Shown: in pieces, positions 18,928 to 26,092 of the stretch
How the letters are laid out: each line of letters starts with the position of its first letter
Numbering within the stretch: position 1 is the stretch's first letter
From: Alteribacter aurantiacus DSM 18675
Lineage (GTDB): Bacteria; Bacillota; Bacilli; Bacillales; Salisediminibacteriaceae
DNA: 64,000 nucleotides
Direction of reading: 5' to 3'
Assembly: GCF_000429705.1 (NCBI RefSeq)
Contig: NZ_KE386943.1
Coordinates: forward strand, 62,001 to 126,000
Notes under the pieces: generated by a model
The model's database searches: none
Seen by the model: the letters and a program-made list of their open reading frames with translations, nothing else
Told to the model about the DNA's origin: nothing
Made by a program: the position numbers and the translations under genes

Positions 18928-19131
18928 ATGAAAACGTTGTGGCACGAAATAATGGTCGATCTCTATTTGCACAAATACAATCAATGCAGTGAAACAGATC
19001 ATCAACAGCGAAGCATCCTCATCAAAAAAGTGTTCCACCACCAGGACCATATATTGAAAAGAAAAGTGGCCAAGCACACTAAAAAGGCAGAATCCAACAT
19101 GAAAAGCTACAGAGAGCGTCATTCTCTGTAG
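18928..19131 (+). CDS. Small basic hypothetical protein
   Basis: A 67-aa ORF with a strong GAGGAGG ribosome site 8 nt before the ATG. It is followed by a terminator whose stem overlaps the last codons, which supports a real small transcription unit. The product is Lys/His-rich with two Cys-free helical stretches and no signal peptide or membrane segment. I do not recognise it. An overlapping minus-strand ORF (18871-19122) has no ribosome site and is the weaker choice. Confidence 0.5.
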   Translation: MKTLWHEIMVDLYLHKYNQCSETDHQQRSILIKKVFHHQDHILKRKVAKHTKKAESNMKSYRERHSL

Positions 19132-19137
19132 CTTTTT
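19102..19137 (+). terminator. Terminator overlapping the end of the small ORF
   Basis: AAAAGCTACAGAG and CTCTGTAGCTTTT form a 13-bp stem with a T-tail; the TAG stop codon lies inside the second arm. Confidence 0.8.
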
Positions 19138-19301
19138 GTTTACTAGTAAACACCTTTGTCACGTATGACCATTTTAAACAAACGTTTATTTACACTGCGA
19201 ATCATGTACTATTTTCGTGGCTAGAAGAAAACATGAACAAGGCAATTGCAACATACACTGAACCGATTCGTAGCATCCCACTTGATGAGGAGGGTTCTTT
19301 T

Positions 19302-20108
19302 ATGAAAATCGCCGGCTGTCAAATAATCATTCCTTCTCTAACAACTGTTGCTGAAAGAAACGCTCATATCAATGAAGTAATGAAGCGAACCAAAGAAGCT
19401 CTTATTGGCAAAGATGTTGACCTTCTTGTTTTTCCTGAACTCTCAACCATCTCATATAACATCAACACATTTGCACACATAAATGAGCTCGCAGAGGAGC
19501 GATTTGGCTATTCCTACAAGGCCTTTGCTACTCTTGCAAAAGAGCTACAGGCTCATGTTTGTTACGGGCTACCGCTAAAAGAGAATGGTAGCCTCTTTAT
19601 CTCTCAGGTTGTTATCGATCCACAAGGAGATTACGTTATTCACTACAACAAGATTCATCTTGCCCAATTCGGGGCATCTGCAGAAAAACAATATTTTACT
19701 AGAGGAAATCACTTATCCGAGTTTGAAATTAAAGGCTTCACGTTCGGACTAATGATTTGCTATGACATGCGATTTCCCGAACTGGCCAGGTCCTATGCTT
19801 TGGACAAAAACGTCGACTGCCTCCTACATCCAGTTGCCTTCTATAAAGACCAGTCGTATCCTAGCTGGCATGCCTTCGTTCAAACACGCTCGCTAGAAAA
19901 TCAAGTGTATATGCTAAGCCTTAATCAAGCGGGCCAATCATACGGCAACTCCATCTTCTGTCCACCTTGGATTGATTATGACAACAATGCAACCAACTAT
20001 GGGGGAAAAGAACAGTTCCTCACCTTCGAATTAACAAAAGAGGCGATTAAACAAAGCCGAACAGAATACACGCTCCGAGAAGACCGATGGGAGCCAGGCA
20101 CTGTGTGA
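19302..20108 (+). CDS. Carbon-nitrogen hydrolase (nitrilase superfamily)
   Basis: A ~268-aa cytosolic amidase/nitrilase-type protein. The Glu-Lys-Cys triad is visible: FPELS near residue 50, YNKIHLAQFG near 118 and ICYDMRFPELA near 155, the last containing the nucleophilic Cys. It should hydrolyse a C-N bond of an amide, such as an omega-amide or carbamoyl compound; the substrate is unknown. The ATG at 19302 has GAGGAGG 8 nt upstream, whereas the longer frame from 19233 has none. The last five codons and the TGA stop lie inside repeat A5, so the C-terminus WEPGTV is partly repeat-encoded. Confidence 0.88.
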   Translation: MKIAGCQIIIPSLTTVAERNAHINEVMKRTKEALIGKDVDLLVFPELSTISYNINTFAHINELAEERFGYSYKAFATLAKELQAHVCYGLPLKENGSLFISQVVIDPQGDYVIHYNKIHLAQFGASAEKQYFTRGNHLSEFEIKGFTFGLMICYDMRFPELARSYALDKNVDCLLHPVAFYKDQSYPSWHAFVQTRSLENQVYMLSLNQAGQSYGNSIFCPPWIDYDNNATNYGGKEQFLTFELTKEAIKQSRTEYTLREDRWEPGTV

Positions 20109-20134
20109 ATACGTAAAGACAGTGCCTGGCTCCC
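20089..20134. repeat. Family A palindrome, variant copy A5
   Basis: GGGAGCCAGGCACTGT at 20089-20104 pairs with 20119-20134. The outer bases differ from the other copies, but again symmetrically. It encodes the end of the carbon-nitrogen hydrolase and lies 5 nt from the thiolase stop codon, filling the gap between the two convergent genes. Confidence 0.85.
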
Positions 20135-20139
20135 AAAAC

Positions 20140-21336
20140 TTATCGCTCAACCACCATGGCAATTCCTTGCCCTACGCCAATACACATGGTAGCTAGTCCT
20201 CTTTTCACATCTCTCTTTTTCATCTCATGAATCAACGTTGTAAGAATCCTCGCACCACTAGCTCCAAGGGGATGACCAAGTGCAATTCCTCCCCCATTCA
20301 CGTTGACAATGCTATCGTCTAGATCCAGCTCTCGCATACAAGCCAAAGCCTGAGACGCAAACGCTTCGTTTAGTTCAATCAGACCAATGTCTTTCATTCC
20401 GAAACCAGCTCGTTCCAACGCCTTCCGAGTAGCAGGAACCGGTCCCATTCCCATTACCTGAGGCTCCACCCCGGCGACCGCCATTGAGCGAATTACAGCC
20501 AGTGGTTCAAGTCCCAGTGCCTCCGCTTTCTCTTCACTCATCACAAGCAAAACCGACGCTCCATCGTTCACCCCGGATGCATTTCCTGCTGTAATCGAGC
20601 CGTCGTCAAAAAGAGGTCGAAGCTTAGCGAGATTTTCCATTGATGTGTTTGGGCGTGGGTGCTCATCCGTTGTAACTGTCACTTTCTCTTTTCGATTCAA
20701 CCAGGCTTCCACTGGGACGATTTCGTCTTCAAAACGCCCCTCTTTTACGGCTGACACTGTTCGCTCCTGACTCCTTAGAGCTAATTGATCTTGCTCCACC
20801 CGTGAGATCCCGAAGCGATCCGCTACGATTTGAGCGGTTTCCGGCATGGAATGGGCACCGTATTCTTTTTCCAAAGTAGGGTTTGTGAACCGCCACCCGA
20901 TGGTAGTATCGTACATTTCCATGTTGCCACGAGGAAACTCTTTATCAGGCTTAGCCATGACCATTGGAGCACGCGTCATACTTTCCACGCCACCAGCCAA
21001 GAACATATCGCCTTCTCCCATCGCAATCGCCCGGTATGCATACCCCACCGCATCCAATCCCGATCCGCACAATCGATTGACCGTCGTACCTCCTACTTCT
21101 TGTGGAAGACCGGCCAATAAGGCGGCCATTCTGGCTACATTACGATTATCTTCTCCCGCTTGATTGGCGTTTCCGAGCACCACTTCTTCTATTTCCCCTG
21201 GATCGATTGCTGGGTTTCGTTCCAACAATCTAGTAATCACTTGCGCAGCCATGTCGTCTGGACGCAAGTGTTTATAGCTACCTTTATAGCGGCCGATTGG
21301 AGATCGAACGGCGTCTACTATTACAACTCTCTTCAT
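20140..21336 (-). CDS. Acetyl-CoA acyltransferase (thiolase; 3-oxoadipyl-CoA thiolase-like)
   Basis: A ~398-aa thiolase with the acyl-accepting Cys in NRLCGSGLD near residue 88, NVNGGGIALGHPLGASGAR near 340 and the C-terminal MCIGVGQG with the second Cys. The stretch DTTIGWRFTNP resembles PcaF/PaaJ-type thiolases that cleave 3-oxoadipyl-CoA, but no other aromatic-degradation genes are nearby. A general beta-oxidation thiolase is the alternative. The ATG at 21336 is preferred over the in-frame GTG at 21345, which lies within the ribosome site. It follows the dehydrogenase gene by 9 nt, so the two form an operon. Confidence 0.88.
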   Translation of the reverse strand: MKRVVIVDAVRSPIGRYKGSYKHLRPDDMAAQVITRLLERNPAIDPGEIEEVVLGNANQAGEDNRNVARMAALLAGLPQEVGGTTVNRLCGSGLDAVGYAYRAIAMGEGDMFLAGGVESMTRAPMVMAKPDKEFPRGNMEMYDTTIGWRFTNPTLEKEYGAHSMPETAQIVADRFGISRVEQDQLALRSQERTVSAVKEGRFEDEIVPVEAWLNRKEKVTVTTDEHPRPNTSMENLAKLRPLFDDGSITAGNASGVNDGASVLLVMSEEKAEALGLEPLAVIRSMAVAGVEPQVMGMGPVPATRKALERAGFGMKDIGLIELNEAFASQALACMRELDLDDSIVNVNGGGIALGHPLGASGARILTTLIHEMKKRDVKRGLATMCIGVGQGIAMVVER

Positions 21337-21345
21337 CGTCGTCAC

Positions 21346-22230
21346 CTACTTTGTCAAAGTTTCGCTCACTTGTTCAGTTGAGGTATAATCATACACACCT
21401 TTTCCGGTTTTTTTACCCAAACGGCCTGCCTTCACATACTTTCTCAGCAGTGGGCTTGGACGAAACCGTTCACCAAGGGTTTCATGGAGGTACTCCAAGT
21501 TCCGCAGACGCGTATCAAGTCCAACGATGTCGCCCAGCTTGAATGGTCCCATAGGATAATTGAGACCTAACTCAATAGCCTTATCGATCTCTTCCGGCGT
21601 CCCAACCCCTTCCATCAGCATGTTGAACGCTTCGTTACCAACAAGGCAGCTGATACGACTCGTCACAAAGCCTGGAAATTCATTGACCACAACCGTTTCT
21701 TTCCCCATCATGCGTGCGACAGCTTCGGTGATCTCAGCCGTTTCATCGGATGTTTCAAGGCCACGGATGATTTCAACAAGCTTCATCTTTGGCACTGGGT
21801 TAAAAAAGTGCATGGCAATCACGTTCTCAGGTCGTTTTGTAAATGAACCGATTTCTGTAGGGCTCATGGTGGAGGTGTTTGTAGCTAAAATAACGTTCTT
21901 GTCCACAACGCGATCCAGTGTCTCCATCACTTGCTTTTTAATCTCCAACTTCTCGGGCACCGCTTCAATTACAAAGTCCGCACTCTCCGCCCCTTTTTGC
22001 AAATCGGTCGTATATGTAACGCGACTTTGAACTTCTTTTCCTTCATCGGGGTCTATCTTTCCACGATTCACACCTTGCTCTACGAAACTCGCAATCTCGC
22101 TTCTTGCCCCTTCAATCACATCAGAAGAAATATCTGTAAGTGTAACGTCGAATCCTTTCACTGCAGCGGCATAGGCAATTCCCCTACCCATAATGCCTCC
22201 GCCCACAACCAAGATGTTGGAAATGTTCAT
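21346..22230 (-). CDS. 3-hydroxyacyl-CoA dehydrogenase (3-hydroxybutyryl-CoA type)
   Basis: A 294-aa NAD-dependent dehydrogenase. VVGGGIMGRGIAYAAA at residues 8-23 is the Rossmann dinucleotide site; MHFFNPVPKMKLVEII near 145 carries the catalytic His, and NEFPGFVTSRI follows. The length fits the stand-alone 3-hydroxybutyryl-CoA dehydrogenase/PaaH group. It oxidises 3-hydroxyacyl-CoA to 3-oxoacyl-CoA, which the downstream thiolase would cleave. The ribosome site AGGAGG lies 9 nt before the ATG. A perfect cre site sits 26 nt upstream of the start, pointing to CcpA-mediated glucose repression of the pair. Confidence 0.92.
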   Translation of the reverse strand: MNISNILVVGGGIMGRGIAYAAAVKGFDVTLTDISSDVIEGARSEIASFVEQGVNRGKIDPDEGKEVQSRVTYTTDLQKGAESADFVIEAVPEKLEIKKQVMETLDRVVDKNVILATNTSTMSPTEIGSFTKRPENVIAMHFFNPVPKMKLVEIIRGLETSDETAEITEAVARMMGKETVVVNEFPGFVTSRISCLVGNEAFNMLMEGVGTPEEIDKAIELGLNYPMGPFKLGDIVGLDTRLRNLEYLHETLGERFRPSPLLRKYVKAGRLGKKTGKGVYDYTSTEQVSETLTK

Positions 22231-22255
22231 TTTCTTTTTCCTCCTACAGATTATT

Positions 22256-22269
22256 TGATAGCGCTTACA
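22256..22269 (-). promoter_or_regulatory. cre site (CcpA operator) of the dehydrogenase-thiolase operon
   Basis: TGTAAGCGCTATCA matches the cre consensus TGWAANCGNTNWCA at every defined position. Confidence 0.75.
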
Positions 22270-22344
22270 AAATAACGGTTAATGTTTTAAAAATTCAGAA
22301 ATAAACTACTCCATTATTATAAAAGAAACTTGTGGAAATAGAAA

Positions 22345-22403
22345 GGTGCCAGGTCAAAGGGGGACGGTTCTTTTGCTTCCTAAGATGCAGAAGAACCGTC
22401 CCC
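22345..22403. repeat. Family B palindrome, copy B1, next to a truncated family A half
   Basis: GGGGACGGTTCTTTTGC at 22360-22376 pairs with 22387-22403 with one mismatch. It is preceded at 22345-22355 by a family A half arm (GGTGCCAGGTC), the only place where the two families touch. Confidence 0.8.
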
Positions 22404-23795
22404 ACCACACAACAAACGAGCTTTCGCCCTCTTTATCTGCTTCTTTACCTCTTCTGGCGCCGGCCCTCCCGGCGTGGTTCGTACAGCGATGAACATCTTT
22501 GGATCGATCATTTCGTGATACAACGCTTCTGAAATCAGTAGCATTTTTTCCGTTTTCTCAGCAACAATACCTTCAAGAACACCTTTTGCCTTACTGTCCA
22601 CAGGTATGATTCCTTTTTCACTTAACTCCTTTATAAATAATGCGGTTATTCCATGAGCTTGGCGGAATGGAATACCAAACTCTCTCACAAGACGATCAGC
22701 AATCTCGGTGGTTGTCGAAAACCCTTCTTCGCACCGCTTTAACATCAGTTGCTTGTTAAACGAGCAATTGCCGATGACTTCAGTTAAAAGACTTACTACA
22801 CTCATGGCACCCGTAAAGCCTTTATATAACCCTTCTTGAATGTCATCACCAACATCTACAATATCCCCAAACGGGACGTTATGGAGAAGGTCACCAACTC
22901 CCCTTAACTGCCCGAAACTCCTGCTGATAAACGCCCGAGTATGCTCAAGCGCGGACGGGTTCCTTTTTTGTGGCATCACACTCGAGATTTGAACAAGAGA
23001 GTCATCGAGTTTTAGTACGTCGACCTCATTACTAGCCCAAAACATCAAATCGTGAACAAACCTTGATAGTGTTGTAAGAGAGATGGAAATCACCGACGCC
23101 AGTTCTAACATATAATCACCAGCACTAATCGCATCATACGTACTTCCCATCACTCGAGTAAAACCGAGACGATCACTCATAAACTGTCTATCAACCGAAA
23201 AGCCGGTCCCTGATAGAGCAACAGCCCCCATTGGACATTCATTGATACGTTCATAAAGGGCAACCGCTCGGTCATAATCCCGTTTCAGATTCTCTTCAAC
23301 GGCCAGCAAATAATGGGCAAGTGTTGTGGGTTGGGCCTGTTGACCATGAGTATAAGCAGGCATTACCGTATCGGTATGTTGCTCGGCTAATGCCAATACT
23401 CCATTCCTTAACGACACAAGACCTTCCATCCATTTCATCAACTGATTCCGCCAAAACATCCGATACATCGTTGCATCCATATCGTTTCGACTGAATGCCA
23501 TGTGAAGATTTCCTGCAACGTCTTCTCCTAGCCTCTTGTTCAACTCGTGTTCGATCATAAAGAAAAGATCTTCAAACTCCCCAGAGTATTCTTTTTGGAA
23601 TCCTTTCTGTTTCATGTCCTCTAGTTCTTTTCTAAGTGCACGTACTTCCTTTTTATCTACTAACTTTTGTTTTCCGAGCATCGTAATATGAGCAATATTA
23701 ATTTCCAAGATGTGACCGAGAAAGTGCTCTTTAGTAAATGTATATTGAGGCTCGAGCACATGCTTAATGTATACGTCCGATCTCCTTTTTTTCAC
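22380..23795 (-). CDS. Argininosuccinate lyase-like protein (fumarase/aspartase superfamily)
   Basis: A 471-aa member of the superfamily that eliminates fumarate or a similar group. The signature SSVMPQKRNPSALEH near residue 275 carries the catalytic Ser loop, and FSRNDMDATMYRMFWRNQL and THGQQAQPTTLAHYL match ArgH-like proteins. No arginine biosynthesis genes adjoin, so it may be a paralogue with another substrate. The GTG at 23795 has CGGAGG 7 nt upstream. The final residues (GGDGSSAS) and the stop codon are encoded by family B repeat B1, so the native C-terminus seems to have been replaced. Confidence 0.8.
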   Translation of the reverse strand: MKKRRSDVYIKHVLEPQYTFTKEHFLGHILEINIAHITMLGKQKLVDKKEVRALRKELEDMKQKGFQKEYSGEFEDLFFMIEHELNKRLGEDVAGNLHMAFSRNDMDATMYRMFWRNQLMKWMEGLVSLRNGVLALAEQHTDTVMPAYTHGQQAQPTTLAHYLLAVEENLKRDYDRAVALYERINECPMGAVALSGTGFSVDRQFMSDRLGFTRVMGSTYDAISAGDYMLELASVISISLTTLSRFVHDLMFWASNEVDVLKLDDSLVQISSVMPQKRNPSALEHTRAFISRSFGQLRGVGDLLHNVPFGDIVDVGDDIQEGLYKGFTGAMSVVSLLTEVIGNCSFNKQLMLKRCEEGFSTTTEIADRLVREFGIPFRQAHGITALFIKELSEKGIIPVDSKAKGVLEGIVAEKTEKMLLISEALYHEMIDPKMFIAVRTTPGGPAPEEVKKQIKRAKARLLCGGDGSSAS

Positions 23796-23973
23796 CGTTC
23801 ATCCTCCGAAATCGTTGATGATTATCAATATGTTAAGCACAAAGAAACGGTGTTTTTAATAACAGCTTATTGCAAATATCGCCTCTTTTTTCAGGTTAAA
23901 TAAACGTTTAATTAATAAGACATATGCTGACAATTTCCCAAGAAATAATTTCTCAGACTACAAGAATTGACCT

Positions 23974-24874
23974 TTATTTCACCCATAGTTGAAACGAGAT
24001 GTTATGTCTCCTCCACGTTGCACTAACAGGCATCGCTTGTGCTTTTAAATTAGTTGGAACGACCAACTCATTATTTTTTGAAGAGATCTCTTTTGTAACA
24101 ACCTCTCCCCCTATAAGATAAGCAATCTCAAGAGTATAGTTATGACTTAGTTGATTACTAAAATCAATTCGAATTCGGTCTCCTTCTTCAACTTGATTTA
24201 CCTTATATTGAGGATCTTGCAAGATGCCTTTAGGTAAGAGATATGGCTCACCAATAGGGTTTCTCTCGTCATCCCGAAACCCAGTTGAGCTAAAGCTTTT
24301 GCTTACTTGTTCGCCAATAACCTTTTCATCATTAATAAATACGTTAGCCTCAGGAAAACCAACTTCATCTAACTGGGAACTTTCTTTTGACACATGATAG
24401 TTTGTTAACCACGTAGGCGTAAGTGCAACAAAAATCATGACTACCGGCGTTACTTTTAACATGTTACTTTGCTTTCTCCCATTCGTATGAGGCCACTCGT
24501 CAAATGCAAAGAAAAACACCCCCATAACCGTGGTCAAGGCTACAATGCTATCAAACCCTCCAAAGAAGAATTGACCCAGGAGGAATGCTGGTACAACATG
24601 CACAACAAAGTTAATGAGCACCCTCACAGGACCGTTAAGATTTTTCGTAATTATTCCGGCCACACATGTAACAGGTACTGCTGTAATTAAAATAATCGGA
24701 ACCCCAAATAAAATTGACCAATAGAAAGACGAAAGACGAAAACATACCCCATAGATCATATGTACGAGTCAAATTAGAACTTAAAAAGAATTGGCTAATC
24801 GGTCCCCAAATCCATAATAAAATGACAAATGCAATCAATGACTTTAACGTTACTTTTAACTTATGTAAAAACAT
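23974..24874 (-). pseudogene. Frameshifted polytopic membrane protein, family not recognised
   Basis: One coding region in two frames. The first starts at ATG 24874 with AAGGAAGGG upstream and encodes two membrane segments up to residue ~53. The second frame carries on the same type of hydrophobic sequence from about 24720 to a stop at 23974 (~246 residues). The best joining point is 24700-24722, where FLLVNFI in one frame continues as LFGVPIILITAVPV in the other. The ATG at 24759 in the second frame has no ribosome site. Joined, the protein has ~300 residues, ~5 membrane segments and a C-terminal beta-rich domain of ~130 residues outside the membrane. A sequencing error would also explain it. 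Confidence 0.65.
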
Positions 24875-24938
24875 ACTATCCCTTCCTTATATAGCATCAC
24901 TGAATGTAATGGTACCAAAAATAAAATAGATGGGGGGA

Positions 24939-25140
24939 TTATTTGCTAAACCAGTATGATGCAAAAAAGCACGGAGAAATTAGATCCCCCCGCGCTTCAC
25001 ATATTTCCAAAATATCCACGATTCTCTTACTCGCAAACCTATCTCCATATGGATTGCTTGCTTGACTCATCTTTTTATACTCTTCTTTATCTTCGAGTAG
25101 TGTTTTAAACGTTTTATAAATCACTTCTTCATCGTTCCAC
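24939..25140 (-). pseudogene. mnaA: Remnant of UDP-N-acetylglucosamine 2-epimerase (3' end only)
   Basis: The frame EEVIYKTFKTLLEDKEEY followed by ASNPYGDRFASKRIVDILE is the typical C-terminal end of WecB/MnaA-type epimerases (family pattern ASNPYGDGxASxRIV). Upstream, the segment that should read KLVGT is broken by stop codons and a frame change, and the rest of the ~370-residue enzyme is absent. It is clearly decayed. The intact enzyme makes UDP-ManNAc for teichoic acid linkage units, so a working copy probably exists elsewhere. Confidence 0.65.
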
Positions 25141-25210
25141 CAACTTTACTTAGAGGTTTATGATCTCATGTTCATAGTACCTAGGACGAGCTTATCAGAA
25201 ATATAAAAAA

Positions 25211-25253
25211 GGTGCCAGGCACCATGTGAAGTGTTCACACAGTGCCTGGCACC
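25211..25253. repeat. Family A palindrome, copy A7
   Basis: GGTGCCAGGCACCATGTGAA pairs imperfectly with the arm ending at 25253. It is the last family A copy in the window. Confidence 0.8.
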
Positions 25254-25261
25254 TAACTCAA

Positions 25262-25282
25262 GAAGCAAGAGAACCGTTCCTA
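25262..25282. repeat. Degenerate family B half copy, B2
   Basis: gaagcaagagaaccgttcct resembles one arm of the family B palindrome. It lies 7 nt beyond the stop codon of the SDR gene. Confidence 0.55.
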
Positions 25283-25288
25283 CTTAGA

Positions 25289-26077
25289 CTAGTACGCTTT
25301 CGTCGACCCGCCATCCACAACGATAGATTGACCGGTTACATACGTGTTAGCGAATGAGCCGAGAAAAACGATCGTATTCGCGAATTCATCAGGCGTTCCG
25401 TAGCGCCCGACGGGGATCGTTTTTTCATGCTGCTGTTTTGCTTCTTCATAGCTCATACCGAGCTTTTCTGCCCTTATTTCATCCAAGTGGGCAACTCGGT
25501 CGGTGGCAATTCGACCAGGACCGACTGTATTGACGAGAATATTGTACTCTCCAAATTCTTTAGCAAGGGTCTTTGAGAGTCCTACGATGCCCATGCGAAA
25601 CGTGTTTGACAGAAGCAAGCCTTCCACAGGTTCCTTAATGGAAGAGGAAGCGATGTTGACGATCCTCCCTCCTCCATTTTGCTTCATGTGAGGTAGCGCT
25701 TCTCGCACAGCTCTCACAAAGCTAAGAAGGTTGAGCTCGAAAGCTGTTTGCCAATCTTCATCTTCGTGGCTCTCAAACCCGCCCGCTTTCGGTCCGCCGG
25801 CATTGTTTACGAGCACATCGACTGTACCGAACTCCTTAACCGCTTGGCGAAAAAGGGCTTTAATTTCCTCCGGTTGTGTTACGTCGCATTTCCTAAACGA
25901 CGGCTTATTCCCGGTGGCCTGAAAAATCTCTTCGGCTGCTTCTTTCAACTTTCCTTCATCTCGACTGGCAAGGGTCACATTTGCACCTTCTTTTGCAAAA
26001 GCGAGAGCTGATGCTTTGCCTAGCCCTTGGCTCGAAGCGAGGATGACGACTGATTTTTTATCCAACTGTAAGTCCAT
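25289..26077 (-). CDS. SDR-family oxidoreductase with altered catalytic residues
   Basis: A 262-aa short-chain dehydrogenase-like protein. It has VVILASSQGLGKA at the cofactor site (the first Gly of TGxxxGxG is replaced), NNAGG near 92 and the catalytic-Ser region VNIASSS near 145. The usual YxxxK is absent: aligned on GIVGLSKTLA it reads SNTFR, so Tyr becomes Ser and Lys becomes Arg. FabG-annotated proteins with SNTFR-type sequences are, to my recollection, a recurring Bacillus subgroup, so this is likely functional divergence and not damage. It is the last gene of the TAXI-TRAP unit, 15 nt after the permease stop codon. Confidence 0.85.
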   Translation of the reverse strand: MDLQLDKKSVVILASSQGLGKASALAFAKEGANVTLASRDEGKLKEAAEEIFQATGNKPSFRKCDVTQPEEIKALFRQAVKEFGTVDVLVNNAGGPKAGGFESHEDEDWQTAFELNLLSFVRAVREALPHMKQNGGGRIVNIASSSIKEPVEGLLLSNTFRMGIVGLSKTLAKEFGEYNILVNTVGPGRIATDRVAHLDEIRAEKLGMSYEEAKQQHEKTIPVGRYGTPDEFANTIVFLGSFANTYVTGQSIVVDGGSTKAY

Positions 26078-26092
26078 ATGGATCTACTCCTT

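Noticed and set aside
24635..24759. Two separate overlapping membrane genes
   Set aside because: The second frame lacks a ribosome site and continues the hydrophobic pattern of the first, so a frameshift in one gene is simpler.
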